Assembly (NCBI RefSeq): GCF_018599185.1 | Contig: NZ_JAHFVL010000001.1 | Span: 806,001 to 870,000 of the forward strand | Length of the DNA stretch: 64,000 nt | Origin: Rhodanobacter sp. LX-99 | GTDB lineage: Bacteria; Pseudomonadota; Gammaproteobacteria; Xanthomonadales; Rhodanobacteraceae | Direction of reading: 5' to 3' | In this document: piece after piece, positions 36,153 to 45,496 of the stretch | How positions within the stretch are numbered: position 1 is the stretch's first letter | Layout: the number at the start of each line of letters is the position of its first letter | Made by a program: the position numbers and the translations under genes | The notes under the pieces: generated by a model | Seen by the model: the letters and a program-made list of their open reading frames with translations, nothing else | What the model was told of the DNA's origin: nothing | Database searches by the model: none

Positions 36153-37523
36153 TCAGCCCTGTCCGCCCACCGACTTGCGCACGATCAGCATCGCCAGCTC
36201 CAGCGACTGTTCATAGTTCAGGCGCGGATCGACCATCGACTTGTAGGCACGGTCGAGGTCGGCCTCGGACAGGTCGCGGGCGCCGCCCATGCATTCGGTG
36301 ACATCCTCTCCGGTGAGTTCCAGATGCACACCGCCGAGCCGGGTGCCGGCCGCGGCATGGATGTCGAATGCCTGTTCCAGCTCGCCGCGGATGTTGTCGA
36401 AGCGACGGGTCTTGTGACCGTTTGAGGTGCTCTCGGTGTTGCCGTGCATCGGATCGGCCACCCACAGCACGCGCCGGCCCTCGCGCTTCACCGCGTCCAG
36501 CAGCGGCGGCAGCGCGGCAGCGATCTTCGCATTGCCCATGCGATGGATCAGGGTCAGCCGGCCCGGCTCGTCATCCGGATTAAGCGCATCGATCAGCGGC
36601 AGCAGTTGCCCGGGCGTCACCGAGGGACCGACTTTCACCGCGACCGGGTTGCGGATGCCGCGGAAATATTCCACGTGGGCGCCGTCCAGCGCCGCCGTGC
36701 GCATGCCGATCCACGGGAAGTGGGTGGACAGGTTGAACCAGCCGGGATGGCGCGGCACCTGGCGCGTCAGCGCCTGCTCGTAATGCAGCAGCAGCGCTTC
36801 GTGCGAGGTGAAGAAATCCACCTTGGAGAACCCGGCGATCGGGCCGGCCAGGGTCTCCATGAAGCGCAGCGAATCACCGATGGCCGCGACCATCTGGCGG
36901 TACTCGGCAGCCAGCGGCGAATGCTCGACCCAGGCCAGGTCCCAGTATTCCGGGTGATGCAGGTCGGCGAAGCCGCCGTCGATCAGCGCGCGCACGAAGT
37001 TCATCGTCAGCGCGGAATGCGCATGCGCCTGGATCAGCCGTTGCGGGTCGGGACGACGTGCCTCGGCAGTGAACGCCGGGCTGTTGACCACGTCGCCACG
37101 AAAGCTCGGCAGGGTCACGCCGTCGCGGGTCTCGGTGTCGGTCGAACGTGGCTTCGCGTACTGCCCGGCAAAGCGGCCCACCCGCAGCACCGGCTTCTTC
37201 AGCCCGTGCACCAGCACCAGGCTCATCTGCAGCAGCACCTTCAGCCGGTTGGAGATCACCGGGCTGGTGCAGTCGGCGAAGCTTTCCGCGCAGTCGCCGC
37301 CTTGCAGCAGGAATCGCCCGCCTTCCTGCGCCTCGGCCAGCGCCTGCTTCAGCGCCAGCACCTCCCACGAGGTCACCAGCGGCGGCAACTGCGCGAGATG
37401 CACGCCGGCCCGGGCCAGCTCGCCCATATCGTCGTAATGCGGCTGCTGCAGCGCCACGCGCTGCTGCCAGGAACTCGGGGTCCAGTCACGGGGCGTGAAC
37501 ACGTTCGGCGCAGCAGGATTCAT
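36153..37523 (-). CDS. Class II 3-deoxy-7-phosphoheptulonate (DAHP) synthase
   Basis: This enzyme condenses PEP and erythrose-4-phosphate to DAHP, the first step of the shikimate pathway. The 456-residue protein is of the class II (plant/AroA-II) type: LLQGGDCAESF, GRFAGQYAKPRS, the metal/PEP-binding VKVGPSVTPGQL, IHRMGNAKI and WVADPMHGNT. The start at 37523 (MNPAAPNVFTPRDW) is taken over an in-frame codon at 37601 that lies inside dsbB. It lies 19 bases after the dsbB stop on the same strand. Confidence 0.94.
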   Translation of the reverse strand: MNPAAPNVFTPRDWTPSSWQQRVALQQPHYDDMGELARAGVHLAQLPPLVTSWEVLALKQALAEAQEGGRFLLQGGDCAESFADCTSPVISNRLKVLLQMSLVLVHGLKKPVLRVGRFAGQYAKPRSTDTETRDGVTLPSFRGDVVNSPAFTAEARRPDPQRLIQAHAHSALTMNFVRALIDGGFADLHHPEYWDLAWVEHSPLAAEYRQMVAAIGDSLRFMETLAGPIAGFSKVDFFTSHEALLLHYEQALTRQVPRHPGWFNLSTHFPWIGMRTAALDGAHVEYFRGIRNPVAVKVGPSVTPGQLLPLIDALNPDDEPGRLTLIHRMGNAKIAAALPPLLDAVKREGRRVLWVADPMHGNTESTSNGHKTRRFDNIRGELEQAFDIHAAAGTRLGGVHLELTGEDVTECMGGARDLSEADLDRAYKSMVDPRLNYEQSLELAMLIVRKSVGGQG

Positions 37524-37542
37524 CGCACAGCCTTGGCAATAC

Positions 37543-38073
37543 TCACTTCGATGCGGCCCGGCGCCGCGAGGCCAAGACCGCCAGCACGCCCAGCGCGACA
37601 AACCACAGCAGGGTCCAGGCCGGCATCGGCAGGCCGAGGATCGGCTCGACCTTGGCGCACTCGCCGGAGCCGGTGAATACCAGCTTCAGCATCTTGGAGA
37701 ACGGAAACGCATCCAGCATGTAGCCCAGCCCGGGACCACAGGAAGGCACCTGGTCGGCCGGCAAGCTCTGCAGCCAGAGGTGGCGGCCGGCGGTAACGAT
37801 GCCGCCCACGGCACCCGCCAGCACCAGCCCCGCATAAACCCAGCGGCCGTTGCCGCGCGGCGCGTGCAGCCCGCCCAGCAGGAAGAACAGCGCCATGAAC
37901 AGGAACGCGATGCGCTGGAAGATGCACAGCGGGCAAGGCGTCATGCCCAGTCCGTATTCGGCATACAGCGCGAAACCGAGCAGACCTGCGCAGATCAGGA
38001 AGCCGACAAGAAAACCGATGCGGAACGACCAGTGGAGTGGATTCATGACAAATTGCTGCGTTGCGGAACTCAT
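37543..38073 (-). CDS. dsbB: Disulfide bond formation protein DsbB
   Basis: DsbB reoxidises periplasmic DsbA and passes electrons to ubiquinone. The 176-residue protein has four membrane helices, the first periplasmic pair in TPCPLC and the second pair in PSCGPG and SGECAKVEP. The family length is about 170. The first ATG (38073) has a weak AGGT site; a second at 38046 (MNPLHWSFRIG) is possible. It is the gene upstream of the DAHP synthase and downstream of rplQ after a hairpin. Confidence 0.93.
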   Translation of the reverse strand: MSSATQQFVMNPLHWSFRIGFLVGFLICAGLLGFALYAEYGLGMTPCPLCIFQRIAFLFMALFFLLGGLHAPRGNGRWVYAGLVLAGAVGGIVTAGRHLWLQSLPADQVPSCGPGLGYMLDAFPFSKMLKLVFTGSGECAKVEPILGLPMPAWTLLWFVALGVLAVLASRRRAASK

Positions 38074-38156
38074 GACATTACCTGTTCGCCGGGGCGCTGT
38101 CAGCAGGCTTGCGGCATCCCGCAGAAAATATCCGGTTCCTTGAGGCCCACATGCAC

Positions 38157-38186
38157 GAAACCCGGCAGGTCGCCCGGCCGGGTTTC
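38157..38186. terminator. Hairpin after rplQ, likely end of the alpha operon
   Basis: GAAACCCGGC pairs with GCCGGGTTTC across ten bases. The gap between rplQ and dsbB (159 bases) holds nothing else. The T-run on the minus strand is poor, so termination strength is uncertain. Confidence 0.5.
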
Positions 38187-38232
38187 ATGTTTGGACGTCT
38201 GAATGCCTGTCTGGGCGGCCGCGCCGATCGGC

Positions 38233-38616
38233 TTACTCGGCGTCGACAGCTTCGACCTGCGGGCGACCGACCAGTTCGACGTACGCCATCGGCGCATTGT
38301 CGCCGTCGCGGAAGCCGCACTTCAGGATGCGCAGGTAGCCGCCGGGACGCTCCTTGTAGCGTGGGCCCAGCTCGACGAACAGCTTGCCGACCGCTTCCTT
38401 GTCGCGCAGGCGCGAGAAGGCGAGGCGGCGATTGGCCACGCCGTCGGTCTTCGCCAGCGTGATCAGCGGCTCGGCGACGCGGCGAAGTTCCTTCGCCTTG
38501 GGCAGGGTGGTGCGGATCAGCTCATGCTTCACCAGCGACGAGGCCATGTTGCGAAACATGGCTTCGCGATGGCTGCTGGTGCGGTTGAGTTTGCGTCCGG
38601 ATTTTTGGTGGCGCAT
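38233..38616 (-). CDS. rplQ: 50S ribosomal protein L17
   Basis: L17 is a large-subunit protein near the polypeptide exit site. The 127 residues begin [20 protein letters not shown], the invariant N-terminus; an in-frame codon at 38727 is too early. It is the last gene of the alpha operon (rpsM-rpsK-rpsD-rpoA-rplQ). It is separated from rpoA by an unusually wide 186-base gap that holds three hairpins, and an AGAGAG site precedes the start. Confidence 0.97.
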   Translation of the reverse strand: MRHQKSGRKLNRTSSHREAMFRNMASSLVKHELIRTTLPKAKELRRVAEPLITLAKTDGVANRRLAFSRLRDKEAVGKLFVELGPRYKERPGGYLRILKCGFRDGDNAPMAYVELVGRPQVEAVDAE

Positions 38617-38705
38617 GGCGAAAAACTCTCTGTCTGTTGTTATGAAAAGCCGGCTCTTGTGTCCGACTTTCCGCGGTAATCCGCTTTTGTGTGCTTGTAT
38701 CAATG

Positions 38706-38723
38706 CGATCATCCCTGATCGCT
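38706..38723. repeat. Intergenic palindrome, GCGATC type (inverted orientation)
   Basis: GCGATC-ATCCCT-GATCGC. Its reverse complement, GCGATCAGGGATGATCGC, is identical to the copy at 40492. Confidence 0.65.
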
Positions 38724-38738
38724 GCACTAGCTGGACAA

Positions 38739-38769
38739 CGGCAGGATCGAACCATCGATTCCTGCCGTC
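38739..38769. repeat. Long hairpin between rpoA and rplQ
   Basis: ACGGCAGGATCGA pairs with TCGATTCCTGCCGT, with one bulged T, around an ACCA loop. It is flanked by two members of the palindrome family. Confidence 0.6.
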
Positions 38770-38775
38770 GTCACG

Positions 38776-38795
38776 CGGCCAATTCCATGGCCGCG
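38776..38795. repeat. Intergenic palindrome, GCGGCC type (inverted orientation)
   Basis: GCGGCC-AATTCCAT-GGCCGC. Its reverse complement carries the ATGGA loop seen in the other members. Confidence 0.6.
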
Positions 38796-38802
38796 CCTTG
38801 CA

Positions 38803-39801
38803 TCAACCCAGCTGCATGCCGTGCGACAGGCCCGGCGGCGGCCAGTTCTCGAGTTTCATGCCCAGTGCGAGACCACGCCCGCCCAGCACGTCCTTGATTT
38901 CGGTCAGCGACTTCTTGCCCAGGTTCGGGGTCTTCAGCAGCTCGACCTCGGTCTTCTGCACCAGGTCGCCGATGTAGTAGATGCTCTCGGCCTTCAGGCA
39001 GTTCGCCGAACGCACGGTGAGCTCCAGATCGTCGATCGGGCGCAGCAGCAGCGGGTCGAAACCGCTCTTCTCCGCCTTGTCGGTGGCGCTCTCGCGGCGC
39101 GAGAAGTCACCGAACACCGACAGCTGGTCGTTGATGATCTCGGCGGCCTTGCGGACCGCGTCTTCAGCACCGATCGTGCCGTTGGTCTCGATGTCCAGCA
39201 CCAGCTTGTCGAGGTTGGTGCGCTGCTCGACGCGAGCGGCGTCCACTTCGTAGGCCACGCGCAGCACCGGCGCGAACGACGCGTCCAGCTGCAGACGGCC
39301 GATCGGACGTGCCTCGTCATCCGGATGCTGGCGCGTGCTGGCCGGCTGGTAGCCGACGCCGCGACGCACCTTCAGGCGCATGTTGAGCGCGATGTCCTTG
39401 GTCAGGTGACAGATCACGTGCTCGGGGTTGATGATCTCCACCGAGTGATCGACGACGATATCGCCGGCCGTGACCACGCCCTTGCCCTTCTTGGACAGGG
39501 TCAGGGTGACTTCATCGCCCGTATGCTGGCGAATCGCCACGTCCTTGAGGTTGAGCAGGACTTCGATGACGTCCTCCTGCAGGCCTTCCAGGGTGGTGTA
39601 TTCGTGCAGCACGCCATCGATTTCGACCTCGACGATGGCACTGCCAGGAATCGAGGAGAGCAGCACGCGGCGCAGCGCGTTGCCCAGGGTGTGGCCGAAG
39701 CCACGCTCGAGCGGCTCGACCACCACCTTGGCGCGGTTGGCTCCGAGCTGTTCGACGCTGAGGCCACGAGGCCGCAGCACGCTAGTTGACGAAACTGCCA
39801 T
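38803..39801 (-). CDS. rpoA: RNA polymerase alpha subunit
   Basis: RpoA dimerises to start assembly of RNA polymerase, and its C-terminal domain contacts promoter UP elements and activators. The 332 residues split into an N-terminal domain with [26 protein letters not shown] and a C-terminal domain with the [14 protein letters not shown] and [16 protein letters not shown] helices. The start has GGAG six bases upstream. It lies 15 bases after rpsD in the alpha operon. Confidence 0.98.
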   Translation of the reverse strand: MAVSSTSVLRPRGLSVEQLGANRAKVVVEPLERGFGHTLGNALRRVLLSSIPGSAIVEVEIDGVLHEYTTLEGLQEDVIEVLLNLKDVAIRQHTGDEVTLTLSKKGKGVVTAGDIVVDHSVEIINPEHVICHLTKDIALNMRLKVRRGVGYQPASTRQHPDDEARPIGRLQLDASFAPVLRVAYEVDAARVEQRTNLDKLVLDIETNGTIGAEDAVRKAAEIINDQLSVFGDFSRRESATDKAEKSGFDPLLLRPIDDLELTVRSANCLKAESIYYIGDLVQKTEVELLKTPNLGKKSLTEIKDVLGGRGLALGMKLENWPPPGLSHGMQLG

Positions 39802-39816
39802 GCAGAGCTCCGGTAA

Positions 39817-40443
39817 TTACTTCGAGTAAAGCTCGATGATCAATGCTTCATTGATGTCGGACGGCAGATCACCGCGATCCGGCACCGACTTGAACGTACC
39901 TTCGAATTTCTTGGCGTCGACTTCGACCCAGACCGGACGCAGGTCCATGGTGTCGAACACGGTCGCCGCTTCCTGCACGCGTAGCTGGCTGCGGGCACGC
40001 TCGGTCAGCGCGATCGCGTCGCCCGGACGGACCTGATACGAAGGAATGTTCACCTTCTTGCCGTTCACCAGGATCGCCTTGTGGGCAACCAGCTGGCGGG
40101 CCTGGGCGCGGGTCACCGCAAAGCCCATGCGATAGACGACGTTGTCCAGGCGGCTTTCGAGCAAGCGCAGCAGGTTCTCACCGGTGTTGCCCTTGAGGGT
40201 CGACGCCTTGGTGTAGTAGTTGCTGAACTGGCGCTCGAGCACACCGTAGATGCGCTTGACCTTCTGCTTTTCACGCAGCTGCACGGCATAGTCGGACATG
40301 CGCATGCGCTTGTTCGCGCCATGCTGGCCGGGCTTGTTTTCCAGCTTGCACTTGGAATCCAGCGCGCGCGCCGGGCTCTTCAGGCTGAGATCTGCACCCT
40401 CACGGCGGGCGAGTTTGCAGGTAGCTCCACGATAACGGGCCAT
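39817..40443 (-). CDS. rpsD: 30S ribosomal protein S4
   Basis: S4 is a primary 16S rRNA binder and, in E. coli, the translational repressor of the alpha operon. The 208-residue protein has the [16 protein letters not shown] start and the S4 RNA-binding domain ([30 protein letters not shown]). Only one N-terminal Cys is present, so it is the zinc-independent form. The ATG at 40443 is taken over an in-frame codon at 40518. A couplet of palindromes lies between it and rpsK. Confidence 0.97.
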   Translation of the reverse strand: MARYRGATCKLARREGADLSLKSPARALDSKCKLENKPGQHGANKRMRMSDYAVQLREKQKVKRIYGVLERQFSNYYTKASTLKGNTGENLLRLLESRLDNVVYRMGFAVTRAQARQLVAHKAILVNGKKVNIPSYQVRPGDAIALTERARSQLRVQEAATVFDTMDLRPVWVEVDAKKFEGTFKSVPDRGDLPSDINEALIIELYSK

Positions 40444-40462
40444 GTTTTTTCTCTTCAATAGT

Positions 40463-40480
40463 CCGGCCACGGATGGCCGG
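40463..40480. repeat. Intergenic palindrome, CCGGCC type
   Basis: CCGGCC-ACGGAT-GGCCGG between rpsK and rpsD, paired with the GCGATC-type unit 11 bases away. Confidence 0.7.
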
Positions 40481-40491
40481 TTTTGATTCTC

Positions 40492-40509
40492 GCGATCAGG
40501 GATGATCGC
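40492..40509. repeat. Intergenic palindrome, GCGATC type
   Basis: GCGATC-AGGGAT-GATCGC, the partner of the unit at 40463. Confidence 0.7.
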
Positions 40510-40521
40510 AAAAAACAACCT

Positions 40522-40908
40522 TTAGACTCGACGCTTCTTGGGAGGACGGCAGCCGTTATGCGGAATCGGCGTGACGTCGATGATGTTGAGCACCTTGTAG
40601 CCCAACGCATTCAACGAACGCACCGCCGACTCGCGGCCCGGGCCGGGGCCCTTGATGCGTACTTCCACCGTCTTCACGCCATAGTCGCCTGCCGCGCGGC
40701 CAGCCTTTTCGGCGGCAACCTGGGCGGCGAACGGGGTCGACTTGCGCGAGCCACGGAAACCGGCGCCGCCGGCAGTGGCCCACGACAAGGCATTGCCCTG
40801 GCGGTCGGTGATGGTGACGATGGTGTTGTTGAAGGAGGCCTGCACGTGGGCCACGGCATCCGTGACAACGCGCTTGATCTTCTTCTTGGTCTTGACCGGC
40901 TTAGCCAT
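40522..40908 (-). CDS. rpsK: 30S ribosomal protein S11
   Basis: S11 lies on the 30S platform and helps select the correct codon-anticodon pairing. The 128-residue protein shows [21 protein letters not shown], the highly conserved [14 protein letters not shown] and the C-terminal [18 protein letters not shown]. It is the second gene of the alpha operon; the gaps on either side, to rpsM and to rpsD, both carry palindromic couplets. Confidence 0.98.
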   Translation of the reverse strand: MAKPVKTKKKIKRVVTDAVAHVQASFNNTIVTITDRQGNALSWATAGGAGFRGSRKSTPFAAQVAAEKAGRAAGDYGVKTVEVRIKGPGPGRESAVRSLNALGYKVLNIIDVTPIPHNGCRPPKKRRV

Positions 40909-40930
40909 GGTTTAGAGGCTCTTTGTTAAT

Positions 40931-40986
40931 CAGTGCGGCCACGGACGGCCGCTTTTTGATCTTCGCGATCAGGGAAGATCGCACTG
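40931..40986. repeat. Complete palindrome couplet between rpsM and rpsK
   Basis: GCGGCC-ACGGAC-GGCCGC (40935-40952) and GCGATC-AGGGAA-GATCGC (40965-40982) sit inside an outer CAGTGC/GCACTG stem. An alternative pairing GATCTTC/GAAGATC overlaps the second hairpin. Confidence 0.75.
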
Positions 40987-40992
40987 GTGCAA

Positions 40993-41349
40993 TCACTTCT
41001 TGATCGCGCGACGGGGGCCCTTGCGGGTACGTGCGTTGGTACGCGTGCGCTGGCCGCGTACCGGCAGGCCGCGACGGTGGCGCAGGCCACGGTAGCAACC
41101 CAGGTCCATCAGACGCTTGATGGCCATGCCCACCTCACGGCGCAGATCGCCTTCGACGGTGTACTTGGCGATCTCGTGGCGGATCTTCTCCACCTCGCCT
41201 TCACTGAGGGACTTGATCTGGGTGGTCGGAACCACGCCAGCATCCACGCAGACCTTCTTGGCCCGGCTGCGGCCGATACCGTAAATGCTCTGCAGACCAA
41301 CCCAGACATGCTTCTGGACCGGCAAATTGACACCCGCGATGCGCGCCAT
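40993..41349 (-). CDS. rpsM: 30S ribosomal protein S13
   Basis: S13 is in the 30S head and forms bridges to the 50S and P-site tRNA contacts. The 118-residue protein begins [10 protein letters not shown] and contains the helix-two-turn-helix region and a basic C-terminal tail with [19 protein letters not shown]. The ATG at 41349 follows GGAG; an in-frame codon at 41391 is rejected. rpmJ, normally between secY and rpsM, is missing; the gap of 125 bases holds only a GCGACACC/GGTGTCGC hairpin (41425-41442). Confidence 0.97.
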   Translation of the reverse strand: MARIAGVNLPVQKHVWVGLQSIYGIGRSRAKKVCVDAGVVPTTQIKSLSEGEVEKIRHEIAKYTVEGDLRREVGMAIKRLMDLGCYRGLRHRRGLPVRGQRTRTNARTRKGPRRAIKK

Positions 41350-41424
41350 GATGTACTTCTCCGATGCGTTTCGTGCGCGGTAAACGCGCAATTTTAACCT
41401 GAATTACCCTAACTGGAAAGCCCT

Positions 41425-41442
41425 GCGACACCGTGGTGTCGC
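41425..41442. repeat. Hairpin between secY and rpsM
   Basis: GCGACACC-GT-GGTGTCGC is a perfect 8-bp inverted repeat. It could end spc-operon transcription or cap rpsM; it has no T-run. Confidence 0.5.
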
Positions 41443-41474
41443 CACTCCCCGACTTTGACCAACCATCCGCAGCC

Positions 41475-42797
41475 TCAGCTGCGGCGGAGATTGGCCTTCT
41501 TGAGCAGACTTTCGTACTGGTGACTGACCAGGTGCGCCTGCACCTGAGACGTGAAATCCATCACCACCACCACCACGATCAGCAACGACGTGCCACCGAA
41601 GTAAAACGGCACATGCCAGGCGTTCTGCATGAACGACGGCACCAGACACACCGCCACCAGATACAACGCACCGACACCGGTCAAACGCGTCATCACCGCA
41701 TCGATGTAGCTGGCCGTGGCCTTGCCCGGGCGGATGCCAGGGATCAGCGCGCCCGACCGCTTGAGGTTGTCGGCCGTCTCATCGGCGTTGAACACGATCG
41801 CCGTGTAGAAAAACGCAAACCCGATCACCAACACCGAAAACACTGTCTCGTACAACGGGTTGCCGGGACTCAGCGCCTGGGTCAGATCCTGCAGCCAGCG
41901 CGACTGCTGGCCGGTGCTGAACCAGCTCACCGCGGTCGCCGGAAACATCAGCAGACTCGAGGCGAAGATCGGCGGGATCACGCCCGACATGTTGATCTTC
42001 AGCGGCAGGTTCGAGCTCTGGTTCATGTAGGCCTTCTGCCCACCGGAACGCCGCGCATAGTTCACCGTGATGCGCCGCTGGGCGCGCTCCATGAACACCA
42101 CGAACGCCGTCACCGCCAGCGCCAGGCCAAACACCATCAACAACCTGATCAGCGACAATTCACCGTTGCTGGCCATGCCCAGGGTGTGCACCACCGCTCC
42201 CGGCAGGCCGGCGACGATGCCGGCGAAGATCAGCAGCGAAATGCCGTTGCCGACACCGCGCTCGGTCATCTGCTCGCCCAGCCACATCAGGAACATCGTG
42301 CCGGCAGTGAGCCCGACCACGGACGAGAAGATGAAGCCGAAACCCGGCGTGTAGACCACCGGCGCGCCACCCGCTGCGACCTGTCCCTGCAACGCCACCG
42401 CGATACCGAACGACTGGAACGCCGCCAGGGCCACCGTGGCATAGCGCGTGTACATCGTCATCTTGCGCTTGCCGGCCTCGCCTTCCTTGCGCAGGCTCTG
42501 CAGGCTCGGCACCACCGCGCCCATCATCTGGAACACGATCGACGCCGAGATGTACGGGATCACGCCGAGCGCGAACACCGAGAAGCGCTCCAGCGCACCA
42601 CCCGAGAACATGTTGAACATGTCCATCAGGCCGTTGCCGTTGACCAGGTTGGTCATCGCTTCCGGATTGACGCCGGGAACCGGAATGAACGAGCCGAGCC
42701 GGAACACCACCAGCGCACCGATCACGAAGAAAATGCGCTGACGAAGCTCCGTCAGTTTGCCGAGCTTGCCGAGTGCGTTGCCCTGGGCTGCTGCCAC
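41475..42797 (-). CDS. secY: Preprotein translocase subunit SecY
   Basis: SecY forms the protein-conducting channel of the Sec translocon with SecE and SecG. The 440-residue protein has ten predicted membrane helices, the GALVVFRLGSFIPVPGVNPE start region, a plug-helix region with DMFNMFSGGALERFSVFALG and conserved cytoplasmic loops such as RRSGGQKAYMNQSSNLPLKIN. It uses a GTG start with GGAG about seven bases upstream, near the rplO stop. Confidence 0.97.
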   Translation of the reverse strand: MAAAQGNALGKLGKLTELRQRIFFVIGALVVFRLGSFIPVPGVNPEAMTNLVNGNGLMDMFNMFSGGALERFSVFALGVIPYISASIVFQMMGAVVPSLQSLRKEGEAGKRKMTMYTRYATVALAAFQSFGIAVALQGQVAAGGAPVVYTPGFGFIFSSVVGLTAGTMFLMWLGEQMTERGVGNGISLLIFAGIVAGLPGAVVHTLGMASNGELSLIRLLMVFGLALAVTAFVVFMERAQRRITVNYARRSGGQKAYMNQSSNLPLKINMSGVIPPIFASSLLMFPATAVSWFSTGQQSRWLQDLTQALSPGNPLYETVFSVLVIGFAFFYTAIVFNADETADNLKRSGALIPGIRPGKATASYIDAVMTRLTGVGALYLVAVCLVPSFMQNAWHVPFYFGGTSLLIVVVVVMDFTSQVQAHLVSHQYESLLKKANLRRS

Positions 42798-42801
42798 CTG
42801 A

Positions 42802-43233
42802 TTACTCCACGCTGCCGCCGGCAGCCTCGATGGCTGCCTTGGCGCCGGCGGTAGCCAGCAGACCGGACAACTTCACCGCGCGACCGATTTCACCCTTGAG
42901 GACGACCTTGACCTTCTTGGCGCGGCTATTGATCAGGCCAGCCTGATGCAGCGCGACGACGTCGATCACGTCACCCTTGAGATTGGCCAGCTGATACAGG
43001 AACACTTCCTGGCTCTCGGCCTGCTTCTTCGAACGGAAACCGACCTTCGGCAAACGGCGCTGCAGCGGCATCTGGCCGCCCTCGAAGCCGTACTTGTGGG
43101 TACCGCCCGCGCGGGCATGCTGGCCCTTGTGACCACGGCCGGCGGTCTTGCCCATGCCCGAACCGATGCCGCGACCGACGCGCAGGCGCGTCTTGTGGGA
43201 ACCGGCTGCCGGCTTGATGTCATTGAGACGCAT
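42802..43233 (-). CDS. rplO: 50S ribosomal protein L15
   Basis: L15 is a late-assembly large-subunit protein that contacts domain II of 23S rRNA. The 143 residues begin [14 protein letters not shown] and carry the Gly-rich [21 protein letters not shown] stretch in a modified order and the [15 protein letters not shown] motif. The length fits the family. It follows rpmD after five bases and precedes secY after four. Confidence 0.97.
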   Translation of the reverse strand: MRLNDIKPAAGSHKTRLRVGRGIGSGMGKTAGRGHKGQHARAGGTHKYGFEGGQMPLQRRLPKVGFRSKKQAESQEVFLYQLANLKGDVIDVVALHQAGLINSRAKKVKVVLKGEIGRAVKLSGLLATAGAKAAIEAAGGSVE

Positions 43234-43238
43234 GATGA

Positions 43239-43436
43239 TTACTCCTCGACCCGAACCAGGTAGTAGACCGTGTTGATCAGGCCACGGACCTGCGGGCTGT
43301 CCTTCAACTCACGGACGTCATCGATCTTGCCCAGACCCAGCGCCTTGACGCTCAGGCGATGGCGTGCCTGCACGCCGCGCAGGCCCTTGACCAGGCGCAC
43401 GCGCACGGTGGCGGCGGTTTCGTTCTTCTTAGCCAT
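43239..43436 (-). CDS. rpmD: 50S ribosomal protein L30
   Basis: L30 is a small non-essential-in-some-bacteria large-subunit protein. The 65-residue product has the family pattern [25 protein letters not shown] followed by [14 protein letters not shown]. The ATG at 43436 overlaps the rpsE stop by eight bases; an in-frame codon at 43466 lies too deep in rpsE. Context rpsE-rpmD-rplO is the standard spc order. Confidence 0.96.
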   Translation of the reverse strand: MAKKNETAATVRVRLVKGLRGVQARHRLSVKALGLGKIDDVRELKDSPQVRGLINTVYYLVRVEE

Positions 43437-43950
43437 TGCCCAGCACCTCTTCCAGGGTCTTGCCACGCTTGGCGGCGATCTTCTTGGGCGAGGCGACCGC
43501 CTGCAGGCCCTTGATGGTGGCGCGCACCAGGTTGATCGGGTTGCGCGAGCCGACCGCCTTGGCCAGCACGTTCTTCACGCCGACCACTTCCAGCACGGCA
43601 CGCATGGCGCCGCCGGCGATCACGCCGGTACCCTCGGAAGCCGGCTGCATGTAGACGCGGGCCGCGCCGTGGTTCGCCTTCACGGCATACCACAGGGTGC
43701 CGTTGTTCAGCTCGATGTTCACCATCTGGCGGCGGGCGCGCTCCATGGCCTTGGAAATGGCCACCGGCACTTCGCGCGCCTTGCCATAACCGAAGCCAAC
43801 CTTGCCCTCGCCGTCACCGACCACGGTCAGTGCGGTGAAGCTCATCTGGCGGCCACCCTTGACGGTCTTGGCCACACGGTTGACGGCAATCAACTTTTCC
43901 AGCAGGCCGTCGGAATTTTCGCGATCGGTAGAAGACATGTTCTTTTCCAT
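43429..43950 (-). CDS. rpsE: 30S ribosomal protein S5
   Basis: S5 acts in translational accuracy; mutations give spectinomycin resistance. The 173-residue protein has the double-stranded-RNA-binding N-terminal domain ([23 protein letters not shown]) and the C-terminal domain with [22 protein letters not shown]. Two starts are possible: 43950 (MEKNMSS) and 43938 (MSSTDR), the latter with a GGAAAAG site. Gap 43951-44045 before it contains three short hairpins. Confidence 0.96.
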   Translation of the reverse strand: MEKNMSSTDRENSDGLLEKLIAVNRVAKTVKGGRQMSFTALTVVGDGEGKVGFGYGKAREVPVAISKAMERARRQMVNIELNNGTLWYAVKANHGAARVYMQPASEGTGVIAGGAMRAVLEVVGVKNVLAKAVGSRNPINLVRATIKGLQAVASPKKIAAKRGKTLEEVLGNG

Positions 43951-43953
43951 GTG

Positions 43954-44033
43954 CCCGGCGAACCGGGACTTTGCTTGCGGCTGAGCCGCTTGGAGTTGTA
44001 GGTGTCGCTGTGGAAATCAGGGCCGTGCCCTGA
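43954..44033. repeat. Three short hairpins between rplR and rpsE
   Basis: CCCGG-CGAA-CCGGG (43954-43967), GCGGC-TGA-GCCGC (about 43977-43989) and TCAGGGC-CGT-GCCCTGA (44017-44033) fill this 95-base gap. Confidence 0.5.
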
Positions 44034-44045
44034 CCCGGGTGCTGC

Positions 44046-44405
44046 TTAGAACTTCAAGCCTGCCTCGCGTGCCGCATCGGCCAGCGCCTTGATGCGGCCG
44101 TGGTAGCGGAAGCCGGAGCGGTCGAACGCGACCGACTCGATGCCCGCGGCCTTCGCACGCTCGGCGACTGCCTTGCCCACCGCCGCAGCGGCGGTCAGGT
44201 TCTTGGTGCCCTTGAGGCCCTCGGCGACCGACTTCTGCACGGTGGAGGCGGCGGCCACCACGTTCTTGCCGGAGGCATCGAACACCTGCGCATAGATGTG
44301 CTGACCGGTGCGATGCACCGACAAGCGGGCCACGGCCAGCTTGCGGATGTGGGCACGCGTGGACTTGGCACGGCGCAGGCGGTTTTCGTTCTTGTTCATC
44401 GTCAT
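44046..44405 (-). CDS. rplR: 50S ribosomal protein L18
   Basis: L18 binds 5S rRNA and anchors it to the central protuberance. The 119-residue protein has the basic N-terminus [36 protein letters not shown] and the C-terminal [25 protein letters not shown]. The start at 44405 has AGGAA close by; 44399 is an alternative. It lies after rplF across a 97-base gap with a palindrome. Confidence 0.97.
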   Translation of the reverse strand: MTMNKNENRLRRAKSTRAHIRKLAVARLSVHRTGQHIYAQVFDASGKNVVAAASTVQKSVAEGLKGTKNLTAAAAVGKAVAERAKAAGIESVAFDRSGFRYHGRIKALADAAREAGLKF

Positions 44406-44461
44406 AATTCCTCGAAAGCGGATCGGCTTGGGATGACTGTCAGCTGCTCTTGGTGAAGAGT

Positions 44462-44500
44462 CCGGCCATGGATGGCCGGTCTTCCGCGCAGGGACAGCGC
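44462..44500. repeat. Palindrome couplet between rplF and rplR
   Basis: CCGGCC-ATGGAT-GGCCGG (44462-44479), then GCGC-AGGGACA-GCGC (44486-44500). The second unit keeps the AGGGA loop but has a shorter stem. Confidence 0.65.
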
Positions 44501-44502
44501 AC

Positions 44503-45030
44503 TTAAGCCTTCTTGGCTTCCTTCAGCGTGATCTTCTCACCGGCATAGCGCACGCCCTTGCCCTTGTACGGCTCCGGCGGGCGGAACCCGCGAATCTTGG
44601 CCGCCACTTGGCCCACCGCCTGCTTGTCCGCGCCCTTGATCAGGACTTCGGTCTGCGTCGGGGTCTCGATGCTGATGCCTTCCGGCGCCTCGAAAACCAC
44701 CGGGTGGGAAAAGCCCAGGCTCAGGTTAAGCGACTTGCCCTGCATGGAAACGCGGTAGCCGACGCCGACCAGTTCGAGCTTGCGCTCGTAGCCGGTGGAG
44801 ACACCGGTGACCATGTTGGACAGCAGCGCACGCGCGGTACCGCCGAACTTGTCGTCGGCGCCATCAACGAGGCTGATGTTCGCAACGCCATTGTCCACGG
44901 CGACGCTGACGCCCGGCAGGTGATGCACGGACAGTGTGCCCTTCGGGCCCTTCACCGAAATGCTGTCGCTACCGACGGCCATTTCGACGCCCTTGGGCAG
45001 GGAAATTGGTTGTTTGGCAACACGTGACAT
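44503..45030 (-). CDS. rplF: 50S ribosomal protein L6
   Basis: L6 lies at the base of the L7/L12 stalk near the factor-binding site. The 175-residue protein starts [17 protein letters not shown], has two repeated beta-rich domains and ends with the conserved [18 protein letters not shown] stretch. An AAGGAG precedes the ATG. It follows rpsH after eleven bases. Confidence 0.97.
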   Translation of the reverse strand: MSRVAKQPISLPKGVEMAVGSDSISVKGPKGTLSVHHLPGVSVAVDNGVANISLVDGADDKFGGTARALLSNMVTGVSTGYERKLELVGVGYRVSMQGKSLNLSLGFSHPVVFEAPEGISIETPTQTEVLIKGADKQAVGQVAAKIRGFRPPEPYKGKGVRYAGEKITLKEAKKA

Positions 45031-45041
45031 CGAAAGACTCC

Positions 45042-45437
45042 TTATGCCACTTGGCCGATGACTTCGCCGCCCAGACCCTTGGCACGGGCCTGTGCATCGG
45101 TCAACAGACCAGCGGAAGTCGAGATGATCGAGATACCCAGGCCGCCAAGGACCTTCGGCAGCTCGTCCTTGCCGCGATACACACGCAGGCCGGAGCGGCT
45201 GACACGGGAAATACGCTCGATGGCCGGCTGGCCCTCGAAATACTTGAGCTTGATCTCGAGCACCTGCTTGCCTTCCTCGGCGGAAGTCTTGGCGTCGAGG
45301 ATATAGCCCTCGTTCTTGAGAAGGTCGGCGATCGCCACCTTCAGTTTCGACGACGGCATACGCACGGTCGGCTTGCCCATGGCCTGGGCATTGCGGACGC
45401 GCGTGAACAGATCGGCGATGGGATCAGTCATGCTCAT
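45042..45437 (-). CDS. rpsH: 30S ribosomal protein S8
   Basis: S8 binds the central domain of 16S rRNA and, in E. coli, represses the spc operon. The 131-residue protein has [22 protein letters not shown] and the C-terminal [29 protein letters not shown]. The ATG at 45437 follows AAGGA by eight bases; 45431 is an alternative and the frame also opens at 45485. The 224-base gap upstream is unusually large for this operon. Confidence 0.97.
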   Translation of the reverse strand: MSMTDPIADLFTRVRNAQAMGKPTVRMPSSKLKVAIADLLKNEGYILDAKTSAEEGKQVLEIKLKYFEGQPAIERISRVSRSGLRVYRGKDELPKVLGGLGISIISTSAGLLTDAQARAKGLGGEVIGQVA

Positions 45438-45496
45438 GAAAACATCCTTCAGAGTGCACCGATATCCGATAAAACCGGAAATCAATCAGATTGTGA

